NCBI GenBank assembly: GCA_020054965.1
Contig: JAIMZO010000060.1
Coordinates: 1 to 7,840 of the forward strand
DNA from: Spirochaeta sp.
GTDB taxonomy: Bacteria > Spirochaetota > Spirochaetia > Sphaerochaetales > Sphaerochaetaceae
Reading direction: 5' to 3'
Length of the DNA: 7,840 bases
Positions 1-6,201 of this stretch are shown here, in pieces. Positions within the stretch are counted from its first letter, which is position 1. Every line of letters begins with the position of its first letter. The position numbers and the translations under genes are program-made. The notes beneath the pieces are model-generated. The model was not told the origin of the DNA. It worked only from the letters and a program-made list of their open reading frames with translations, and made no database searches.

Positions 1-1035
1 CCTGGCCCATTCACCCATCCGACCGTGTTGGGTGCAAAACTTGGCACATTTGTCATAACTTCGACAAACGGAGAAATATATAGCCCCTCTTTGGTGAATA
101 TAGGAGAGGCAAGCGGCCAAATACCGCTCACTGGACTTATGAAGGATTGGGCTGATGGTCCATTCGTGTTAAACACGAATGATTTCTACATTATATCTGT
201 TGCCTATCCCAATGGCTTAGGTTCAGAGCCGGTCCTGCAGGTTCTCTACAATAATGTGAGGCCAATAATTTCTTGGCAGAGAAATACAGTGTACGCAAAT
301 CCTTTTTATGTAGAATTATATTTGGTGAATACAAATAGTACCAATAGGAATGCTCAAAGTGGATGGCGGCCAGCTTCTTACTTTAAATTGGATTCTCCCT
401 ATTCCTTACCCGTTGGATTCAATCCTCTCTTCAGTGTGGCTGTTGCCGATAGTCCAAATACCAATGTTGGAACGTATACCACAGGATCAGGCAGTGTGAA
501 GGAATCACAAGGGAGTTATGTTACTACCGATGGTTCAAGTGGTCCTGATAATACTCAAATTCTTGATCCGGGAAGTTACACCAATCCAGATGATCCGGAT
601 ACACCAGGATTTTACTATGGTGAGGTACCAGTCACCGAGAGTTTCTTCATCGATTTCCTTATACCTGAATCAAATTTTGAACTCAGTGATGCCTATGGGA
701 GCAACAGGGTGACCATAAATGAGGCTCGCATAGAAGTCATGAATGGGACACAAGGAACCAATTATACACAGCTGTTTACCTTTACTGACCAATCTCAGGC
801 ATCCTCGTTTCAGCTTTTCCCAAGTGCTGGTTCTGGAAGTCCCATCGATTTCAATCTATACCTGGAGAACGATCTGATAGAAAAAGGAACGGCTTATACA
901 TGGTCAGGCTTACAGCCCGGCATATTGAATACCCGCAATATCCGTATCGGTGGCATCAGTGAGACAGAAGTCATGAATCGGGTCAGCGGTACGTATACGG
1001 ATACCATTACCGTGACCATAACCAACCCTGATTAA
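1..1035 (+). CDS. Probable secreted/surface beta-rich protein, 3' part (5' end outside window)
   Basis: The frame is open from base 1 and ends at TAA 1033-1035, giving 344 visible residues. The first possible start (GTG at 25) has no ribosome binding site in front of it and no signal peptide follows it, so the gene most likely begins left of the window. The protein has no cysteine, only about five lysines, and is rich in Asn, Ser, Thr, Tyr, Gly and Pro, with many short alternating hydrophobic stretches, as expected of an exported all-beta protein. A flexible acidic Pro/Asp/Gly segment lies around residues 189-208. The last strand (SGTYTDTITVTI, near the end) resembles the closing strand of spore-coat-U/fimbrial-type beta-sandwich domains; this is a resemblance by eye, not a family assignment. 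It is more AT-rich (about 43% GC by hand count) than its neighbours. I do not recognise the family. Its stop codon abuts the stop of the convergent helicase gene. Confidence 0.75.
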   Translation, partial: PGPFTHPTVLGAKLGTFVITSTNGEIYSPSLVNIGEASGQIPLTGLMKDWADGPFVLNTNDFYIISVAYPNGLGSEPVLQVLYNNVRPIISWQRNTVYANPFYVELYLVNTNSTNRNAQSGWRPASYFKLDSPYSLPVGFNPLFSVAVADSPNTNVGTYTTGSGSVKESQGSYVTTDGSSGPDNTQILDPGSYTNPDDPDTPGFYYGEVPVTESFFIDFLIPESNFELSDAYGSNRVTINEARIEVMNGTQGTNYTQLFTFTDQSQASSFQLFPSAGSGSPIDFNLYLENDLIEKGTAYTWSGLQPGILNTRNIRIGGISETEVMNRVSGTYTDTITVTITNPD

Positions 1036-3054
1036 TCATCTCACCTGCCTGGATGCCAGCCTCTCCTTGAGCAGTCTCAGCTTGTCGCTCACCTCATCAC
1101 TGGAAAGCTGCTTGTTTGGATCTACCTCATCAAACAGTTCCTTGGGAATCTCCTCAAGGAAACGTGAAGGGATACTGGTTACCAGTTCGAATCCTCTTTT
1201 TCGCTTCTCACAGCTGCTGATGATAAGTGCACGCCTTGCGCGGGTGATAGCTACATAGAAAAGCCGGCGTTCCTCATCAAGACTTTCAGGGTTCTCTTCA
1301 ATTGCCCTTGCATGGGGAATGTACTGATCTTCCACCCCTGCGAGATATACCGTGTCGAACTCCAGCCCCTTGGAGGCGTGGATGGTCATCAGGGCAATTT
1401 TCCCTGCATCCTCTTCCTCTGGGTTCTCTTTTCCTGCAAGACTGATCCTGTTCAGGTAGTCGAATATGGAAGCATTCCTGTTCTCAGGGTTCCTTTCCCA
1501 CCTTGCAAGCATATCACAGAGCATGTTGACACCCTTCATCTTATACGCAGCGAAGGCTTCATTATCGGGATGTTCAGCCTCGATATGTTGCTTGTACCCA
1601 ATTTCCTGGATCAAGGTCCTCAGTATCTGGTTTCTCTGGGTGTTTGAATTGAACAGCTTGTAGTGATACTCCTCAATCATATCAGCAAACCGCTTAAGGG
1701 TATGCTTCATTGCTTCAGTGACTTGCCCATCAGTAGAAATGCTCATGAGGGTCAGGGCACTGAAGAGAGAACACTTATGGTCATCAGCTACCTTGCGCAT
1801 CTTCTCGAGCGTGGTCCTGCCGATTCCCCTTCTTGGCGTGTTGACGATCCTGAGCAGGTTGATATCATCATCCTGGTTTGCGATCACCTTCAGGTAGCTC
1901 ACAATGTCCCTGATCTCCTTCCGGTCGAAGAAACTCTGCCCACCGGTCACCTGGGAAGGAATACCCCGTTCAGTGAACTTGGTCTCCAGGATGGCTATCA
2001 GGCTGTTGGTTCTCACCAGTACACCGAAATCACTGAATGGACGGTCCTCTTTCTTGTGGATCATGAGAATCTCATCTGCGATGGTTGAAGCCTCATCCTC
2101 GTCGTGGGCAGGGTGGATGAGCCGGATGGAAGAGCCCTTTCCACTATCTGTCCAAAGCTTCTTGTCCTTCCTCATCTGGTTGTTTACGATCAAGCGGTTT
2201 GCAGCCTCGAGAATATTTCCAGTGGAACGATAGTTGCGTTCGAGCTTCACTTCCAGACGCTCGGGGAATTCACGTTCAAACATCACCAGATTCTCGTAAT
2301 TTGCACCTCTCCAGCTGTAAATGGACTGGTCGTCATCACCAACCACGCAGAGATTGCGGCTCTCTTGGGCAAGCAGCTCGACCATGCGGTACTGGGAAAG
2401 GGAAGTATCCTGGAACTCATCCACAAGAATATGACTGTAGCGTTCCCTGAGTTCATCTAGGATTTCAGGATGCTTGTCAAACAATTCAAGGGGTTTCATG
2501 ATCAGGTCATCAAAGTCGACAGCGTTGTATGCCTTGAGATGTTTCTCATACTCATAGTAGAGATTCCTGATCTTGTCTGAGGCGTTGGGGCCAAAGACCT
2601 TGCGCTTTGTCTTGATGTCACTGAACAATGATGAAAGCTCAAACAAGTCAAAACTCTCAACTACATAATCAAGATTCTGGATTACTTCCTTCATCAAGGC
2701 TTTCCTGTCATTGGTATCATAGACAGTGAAATTATTCTTGAATCCCAAATGATGGATGTATTGCTTGAGTACTCCCATGCCAAAAGCATGGAAGGTGGTC
2801 GTGGTTAGCTTCTTCAACGGCAAGCCAGTGAGGGAGCGCACCCGCTGTGCCATCTCCTTTGCTGCCTTGTTGGTGAAGGTCAATGCAAGGATGGAGTGTT
2901 CATTGATTCCTTTCTCCAACATATGCGCAATACGAAAGGTCAGCATTCTAGTTTTTCCACTACCGGCTCCGGCTATAACAAGCAGGGGGCCGTGTAAAGT
3001 GGATGCAGCTTTGCACTGCTCAGGGTTGAGCTCTTTTTCTAAATTGAATTGCAT
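1036..3054 (-). CDS. rep: ATP-dependent DNA helicase, Rep/PcrA/UvrD family (SF1A)
   Basis: This is a 672-residue 3'-5' DNA helicase that would act in replication restart and repair, unwinding DNA with ATP. All SF1A motifs are visible: Q-motif LNPEQ (9-13), Walker A AGAGSGKT (28-35), Ia TFTNKAA (59-65), Walker B VDEFQD (211-216), III GDDDQSIYSWRG (239-250), IV LERNYRS (271-277), V MTIHASKGLEF (556-566) and VI YVAITRARR (600-608). The 2B region reads GGQSFFDRKEIRDIVSYLK and then NTPRRGIG, and the total length is almost that of E. coli Rep (673), so I favour Rep over PcrA/UvrD, which are longer; the C-terminus (SRFLEEIP) is shared by the wider family. The ATG at 3054 is preceded by GAGG at a short 4-nt spacing, inside the stop codon of the upstream gene. 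It is the last gene of the minus operon and meets the plus-strand gene tail to tail. No damage is seen. Confidence 0.95.
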   Translation of the reverse strand: MQFNLEKELNPEQCKAASTLHGPLLVIAGAGSGKTRMLTFRIAHMLEKGINEHSILALTFTNKAAKEMAQRVRSLTGLPLKKLTTTTFHAFGMGVLKQYIHHLGFKNNFTVYDTNDRKALMKEVIQNLDYVVESFDLFELSSLFSDIKTKRKVFGPNASDKIRNLYYEYEKHLKAYNAVDFDDLIMKPLELFDKHPEILDELRERYSHILVDEFQDTSLSQYRMVELLAQESRNLCVVGDDDQSIYSWRGANYENLVMFEREFPERLEVKLERNYRSTGNILEAANRLIVNNQMRKDKKLWTDSGKGSSIRLIHPAHDEDEASTIADEILMIHKKEDRPFSDFGVLVRTNSLIAILETKFTERGIPSQVTGGQSFFDRKEIRDIVSYLKVIANQDDDINLLRIVNTPRRGIGRTTLEKMRKVADDHKCSLFSALTLMSISTDGQVTEAMKHTLKRFADMIEEYHYKLFNSNTQRNQILRTLIQEIGYKQHIEAEHPDNEAFAAYKMKGVNMLCDMLARWERNPENRNASIFDYLNRISLAGKENPEEEDAGKIALMTIHASKGLEFDTVYLAGVEDQYIPHARAIEENPESLDEERRLFYVAITRARRALIISSCEKRKRGFELVTSIPSRFLEEIPKELFDEVDPNKQLSSDEVSDKLRLLKERLASRQVR

Positions 3055-3060
3055 GGTTCC

Positions 3061-3543
3061 TCAGATCCGTTTAATGAATACTGAATCGATTCCAACCCCA
3101 AGGACAACCAAGCTGGTGACGATCAGGCCGGAGACAATGACTCCGCCGAATACTGCCATCATGGTCTTGCGCTTGTCAAGGCCCAAAATCCAGGAACCAA
3201 GGGTACCCGTCCATGCGCCGGTAATCGGCAAGGGTATTGCCACAAAAAGAAGAATACCCCAGTAACCATACCGGTTGACCTTAGAAGAGACACGTCTTTG
3301 TGCCCTGGCGACAAAACGGTCGAAGAAGGATGCGTACCACTTCCAGTGTCCATGGAATAGCTTATGGAATGTTGCCAGGAACGTGTATACGATCGGGGCC
3401 ACCAAGGCATTGGTGAGTACACAAAGAGGCGTTGCAATGAAGAGTGAAACACCATTGAAATAGGCATACGGTATGCCTCCCCTCAGTTCGCTGATAGGGA
3501 GAAGGGAGAGCAAGATACTGAAAAACAAGGCGGGACTATCCAT
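3061..3543 (-). CDS. COG2426/Sm_multidrug_ex family membrane protein
   Basis: This 160-residue integral membrane protein resembles the 'putative small multidrug export' family (PF06695, COG2426). Family signatures are ISELRGGIPYAY (17-28) in the first hydrophobic segment and VAIPLPITGAWTG (101-113) in the second half. Hydrophobic stretches run at about 5-17, 31-59, 95-120 and 127-150, separated by a basic amphipathic loop (about 60-92). The SELRGGIP and PLPITG segments are the kind of Gly/Pro-rich broken helices suggested to form re-entrant loops in the DedA-like superfamily. The export role in the family name is weakly supported experimentally, so the function should be regarded as unknown. 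The start ATG at 3543 has AGAGGA at 3551-3556 (7-nt spacing), which overlaps the upstream TAG. It lies 11 nt after the DUF362 gene and 6 nt before the helicase gene, so it is co-transcribed with both. Confidence 0.85.
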   Translation of the reverse strand: MDSPALFFSILLSLLPISELRGGIPYAYFNGVSLFIATPLCVLTNALVAPIVYTFLATFHKLFHGHWKWYASFFDRFVARAQRRVSSKVNRYGYWGILLFVAIPLPITGAWTGTLGSWILGLDKRKTMMAVFGGVIVSGLIVTSLVVLGVGIDSVFIKRI

Positions 3544-3554
3544 ACAACCATCCT

Positions 3555-4673
3555 CTAGGAGGGAATTACTTCATCAACAAGTATCGCTGAGGCAGGGCAA
3601 ACTTCATGGCAACAGTAACATCGGATACAAGCCTTAGGGTCGATGATGATACGTTTATCAACCATCGTCAAGGCTCCGGCAGGACAAATGTCGATGCATT
3701 TCCTGCAACCAATGCAAGAATCGACCAAAAAGACCGGAGCCTTGCGCTCCTTCTTTACCTTCCAGCGAATATAGTGACTGAAAACAAAGGGAACGATCAA
3801 GGAGTGGATGAAACTGGTGCGCTTTTGCATTTCGATACGGATGTAATCACTCTGTACCAGCTTTTCAGCAGAGAGAGCAGGGTAGGAGGTGGGTTTGTCT
3901 CCCAATCCTCTCTTAATTCCCTCAGCAACAATGGGCACAAGTAGAGGATCATACCCCATGATCTGTGCCTGTGCATAATCCAATGCCACAGGGTCACGGC
4001 TGGCGATCAAGAGGCCCAGATGGCGAGAGATCCCATTTGCCGGGCCTGGCCCCTCCATGGCGATGATCCCGTCCATCAGGCTGAACGCAGGCTTCACGAT
4101 GGATGCAATGCCCACCATCAGGGCTGCAAACTGTTCACGAGAGGGGAACTGTACATGGCAGGGACTCTTGTAGAGATTGGGCACCAATCCAAACAGGTTC
4201 TTGACCGCTCCTGTGGCGTACATCAGTTGGTGTGTCTTGAACTTGGGGAGGCTGAAGACCATATCCACCTGAGACAGTACGGCAGCGAGAGGAAGCTTCT
4301 TGCCACGGGTATACGGAATGGTGTAGGTCTTGGGTTGTTTGGTGAAGTCAATCCATTGCACACCTTCCTCTTCACATACTTGATATATACCTGAAGCTTT
4401 TGGTTGGAAATTGGGTTTCTGCAATCCGGGGGAATCACCAACCAGCACTTCCTTTGCGCCTTGGCTCTTGAGATGCCTGATCATAGCCCTGAGGACGGCT
4501 GAATGTGTGGTTATACCACGTTCTTCCTTGGCATCACTGAGAATATTCGGTTTGAGAAGAATACGCTTGTCCCTGACATCAGGCATTTCTCCTATCTTGC
4601 AGGCCACGGCAACCGCCTGATCGACCAACGCTTGTTCATATTGTTCACATCGTACAATGGCGACACTACTCAT
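3555..4673 (-). CDS. DUF362 domain protein with C-terminal 2[4Fe-4S] ferredoxin domain
   Basis: This is a 372-residue protein of the DUF362 family (PF04015), whose biochemical role is not established. The N-terminal domain (about 1-300) contains family-typical stretches KPNILSD (41-47), VGDSPG (78-83), FSLPKFKTH (140-148) and ATGAVKNLFG (153-162). The C-terminus carries two bacterial ferredoxin motifs, CIGCRKCIDICP (320-331; C320, C323, C326, C330) and CIRCYCCHEVCP (349-360; C349, C352, C355, C359, plus an extra C354), each able to bind a [4Fe-4S] cluster. No signal peptide or clear transmembrane segment is present, so it is probably cytoplasmic and takes part in electron transfer. The ATG at 4673 is preferred over an in-frame TTG at 4694 because AGGAG (4680-4684) sits 6 nt upstream of it. 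The ATG overlaps the stop of the upstream methyltransferase gene as ATGA, which suggests translational coupling. Confidence 0.9.
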   Translation of the reverse strand: MSSVAIVRCEQYEQALVDQAVAVACKIGEMPDVRDKRILLKPNILSDAKEERGITTHSAVLRAMIRHLKSQGAKEVLVGDSPGLQKPNFQPKASGIYQVCEEEGVQWIDFTKQPKTYTIPYTRGKKLPLAAVLSQVDMVFSLPKFKTHQLMYATGAVKNLFGLVPNLYKSPCHVQFPSREQFAALMVGIASIVKPAFSLMDGIIAMEGPGPANGISRHLGLLIASRDPVALDYAQAQIMGYDPLLVPIVAEGIKRGLGDKPTSYPALSAEKLVQSDYIRIEMQKRTSFIHSLIVPFVFSHYIRWKVKKERKAPVFLVDSCIGCRKCIDICPAGALTMVDKRIIIDPKACIRCYCCHEVCPASAILVDEVIPS

Positions 4674-5458
4674 ACATCTCTCCTGATCAGGCAAAAATAG
4701 AGTGGACCTCGGCCCTCTCCACGGTCGGGAAGGATGATGGAGCCATAATCTCTCTCTTCACTTCCCACTTGGGCGCTATCCATGATGGTGAATCTTCCCA
4801 CTCGTTTTTCGAACAACTTCTCGACAACACGTTCATTCTCCATCGGATTGATGGAGCAGGTACTGTACAGAATATACCCACCCGGTTTTACCGCTTCCAA
4901 GGCGGCAGCAAGCATGGCAAATTGGGTTATGGCAAGCCTCTTTGGACGGGATGGGCTCCACATCGCAAGGGCCTTTGGGTCATGCAACACATGGCGCTCA
5001 CTGGAACAAGGGGCGTCGAGCAATACCCGGTCATATACATTCTGTTCATAAAGCGACCAGCGTGTAGCATCATGGGCTGTTACCTGAACAAGTTCCCGTT
5101 CGGCCTCGCTGAGGTGGTCCTTTACCACTTGCTTCAGTCTTGCCCTCCGGGCGGAAGAGCGGTCATTGGAGACCAGTTTCCCCTCACCCTGGAGAAAGGA
5201 AGCAAGCACAAGCGTTTTCCCACCTGGGGCTGCACACATATCCAGTACAGTCTCTCCCTTCTGTACACCAAGCAGTTTTGCAGCGAGAACCGATGCTTCA
5301 TCGAGGTAATATGGCTGGGTCAGCCCCTCATCGTACGCGATAGGTACCTTATCCTCAATCAAGGCTGCCTTCAGCGGTTCCCAGCGATCTTTATAGATAT
5401 CCTGGTAATATGCCCCAAACAGCGTCTCTCCATCTGCTCTGCCCTTCTGTTTTGCCAT
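4670..5458 (-). CDS. RsmB/NOP2/Sun-family RNA cytosine-C5 methyltransferase (NSUN3/4-like, single domain)
   Basis: This is a 262-residue SAM-dependent RNA m5C methyltransferase. SAM-binding motif I is VLDMCAAPGGKT (71-82). Motif IV is LLDAPCSSERH (147-156, C151), and motif VI is YSTCSINPMENE (198-209, C201); by family knowledge the motif VI cysteine is the nucleophile and the motif IV cysteine releases the product. Both are intact. There is no N-terminal NusB-like domain as in RsmB and no PUA-type tail as in RsmF, so this is a catalytic core alone. The CSSERH sequence after motif IV and the following HDPKALAMW/Q-F-LL pattern recall the NSUN3/NSUN4 clade more than RsmB. The target (rRNA or tRNA) cannot be read from the sequence. 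The ATG at 5458 starts at MAKQKGRADG; an upstream extension to 5539 would run into ccdA and lacks family residues. There is no Shine-Dalgarno before this ATG, and a candidate -10 lies just 6 nt upstream (leaderless model). Confidence 0.9.
   Translation of the reverse strand: MAKQKGRADGETLFGAYYQDIYKDRWEPLKAALIEDKVPIAYDEGLTQPYYLDEASVLAAKLLGVQKGETVLDMCAAPGGKTLVLASFLQGEGKLVSNDRSSARRARLKQVVKDHLSEAERELVQVTAHDATRWSLYEQNVYDRVLLDAPCSSERHVLHDPKALAMWSPSRPKRLAITQFAMLAAALEAVKPGGYILYSTCSINPMENERVVEKLFEKRVGRFTIMDSAQVGSEERDYGSIILPDRGEGRGPLYFCLIRRDV
4680..4684 (-). promoter_or_regulatory. Ribosome binding site deciding the DUF362 gene start
   Basis: On the minus strand AGGAG is followed by 6 nt and the ATG at 4673. 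It lies inside the last codons of the methyltransferase gene and argues against the in-frame TTG at 4694, which has no such site in front of it. Confidence 0.75.
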
Positions 5459-5464
5459 GGTCTG

Positions 5465-5493
5465 ACTGTACCAATTTTTATCCCTCTTGTGAA
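5465..5493 (-). promoter_or_regulatory. Candidate sigma-70-type promoter of the minus operon
   Basis: Read on the minus strand, TTCACA (5493-5488, 5 of 6 to TTGACA) is followed by 17 nt and TACAGT (5470-5465, 4 of 6 to TATAAT). The start codon A at 5458 is the 7th base after the -10, where transcription would be expected to start, giving a leaderless mRNA for the methyltransferase gene. No Shine-Dalgarno is present between. The call rests on consensus matching by eye. Confidence 0.45.
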
Positions 5494-5515
5494 CCTTATG
5501 CTCTTGTGATATGCT
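5487..5515 (+). promoter_or_regulatory. Candidate sigma-70-type promoter of ccdA operon
   Basis: TTGTGA (5487-5492, 4 of 6) is followed by 17 nt and TATGCT (5510-5515, 4 of 6). The ATG of ccdA at 5521 is the 6th base after the -10, so the predicted transcript would begin at or next to the start codon. The -35 shares six of its bases with the -35 of the divergent promoter on the other strand. No Shine-Dalgarno precedes the ATG. Confidence 0.45.
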
Positions 5516-5520
5516 CAGCC

Positions 5521-6192
5521 ATGGCATATATAACTGCATTTCTCGAAGGCATTATCAGTTTCATCAGTCCCTGTATTCTTCCCATCCTCCCGCTGTACTT
5601 CTCGTACCTAGCCGGTGGTGTGGCAGAGCAGGATCAGGAAAAGAATCTGCTGGTGAAAAACAGCATAGCATTCGTCGTTGGATTCACCATCCTCTTTGTA
5701 GCCCTTGGGGCTGCCTCAACCACCATAGGGCAGTTCCTGCAAAGTCACTTGGACATGCTCAACCGTATCGGTGGTGTCCTGGTCATCCTCTTTGCCTTGA
5801 ACAACTTGGGATTCGTCCTGATACCCGCATTGAACAACAACCACAAGTTCCAAATGAAAGGCTTGCAGAACATGAATGTTCCCAAGTCGATGCTCTTTGG
5901 CTTGGTCTTTGCCTTGGGCTGGACTCCCTGTGTAGGCCCCCTACTCGGTAGTGCCCTGATGATGGCGGCAAATGCTGAAATGGTATCAAAGGGTATGCTG
6001 ACCCTTTTATTCTATGCCATGGGCCTTGGCATTCCATTCTTGCTCTCGGCAATCTTGCTCGAGCAGCTTGAAAGTGTCTTTGCAGCAATTAAGAAACATT
6101 CGAAGCTTATCACGATAATCAGCGGATTCTTCCTTCTGGCCTTCGGCATTGTCTTGACCTTGGGATTCAATCCGGCCGCACTATTTCTTTAG
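5521..6192 (+). CDS. ccdA: CcdA-family cytochrome c biogenesis / thiol-disulfide electron transporter
   Basis: This 223-residue polytopic membrane protein carries electrons from cytoplasmic thioredoxin across the membrane to periplasmic thioredoxin-like proteins. The two family motifs are FISPCILPILPLY (14-26, C18) and GWTPCVGPLLG (133-143, C137); these two cysteines form the redox pair in CcdA/DsbD-beta proteins. About six hydrophobic segments are visible (roughly 4-31, 46-70, 80-103, 121-150, 160-183 and 195-220). The start at 5521 gives the normal N-terminus and length of the family; longer in-frame extensions run into the promoter region and carry unrelated residues. The stop TAG overlaps the AGGAG of the thioredoxin gene that follows with a 9-nt gap, so the two form an operon. 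No heme-handling or cytochrome c genes are near, so a role in general periplasmic thiol reduction is as likely as cytochrome c maturation. Confidence 0.92.
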   Translation: MAYITAFLEGIISFISPCILPILPLYFSYLAGGVAEQDQEKNLLVKNSIAFVVGFTILFVALGAASTTIGQFLQSHLDMLNRIGGVLVILFALNNLGFVLIPALNNNHKFQMKGLQNMNVPKSMLFGLVFALGWTPCVGPLLGSALMMAANAEMVSKGMLTLLFYAMGLGIPFLLSAILLEQLESVFAAIKKHSKLITIISGFFLLAFGIVLTLGFNPAALFL

Positions 6193-6195
6193 GAG
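6191..6195 (+). promoter_or_regulatory. Ribosome binding site of the thioredoxin gene, overlapping the ccdA stop
   Basis: AGGAG is followed by 6 nt and ATG 6202. Its first two bases are the last two of the ccdA stop codon TAG (6190-6192), so the terminating ribosome lies on the next initiation site. Confidence 0.75.
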
Positions 6196-6201
6196 TTTTT
6201 C

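Noticed and set aside
987..1009. Palindromic stretch with CGTATACG near the end of the first gene, considered as a terminator
   Set aside because: The stem is short, AT-rich and has no T-run on either strand; it lies inside coding sequence.
1663..2088. 141-codon open frame on the plus strand inside the helicase gene
   Set aside because: Antisense to intact helicase motifs, with nothing recognisable in the product.
4674..4694. TTG start for the DUF362 protein, seven residues longer
   Set aside because: The AGGAG at 4680-4684 is correctly placed for the ATG at 4673 and would lie inside the longer coding sequence.
4769..5509. 246-codon open frame on the plus strand
   Set aside because: It lies antisense to the well-supported methyltransferase, shows no domain motif and has no ribosome binding site; it is a shadow frame.
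5410..5520. N-terminal extension of ccdA
   Set aside because: Extra residues are unlike a CcdA N-terminus, run antisense through the methyltransferase start, and lack a ribosome binding site.
4670..5539. Longer form of the methyltransferase starting at 5539
   Set aside because: The extra 27 residues look unrelated to the family, overlap the start of ccdA and would cover both candidate promoters; the ATG at 5458 gives a clean N-terminus.
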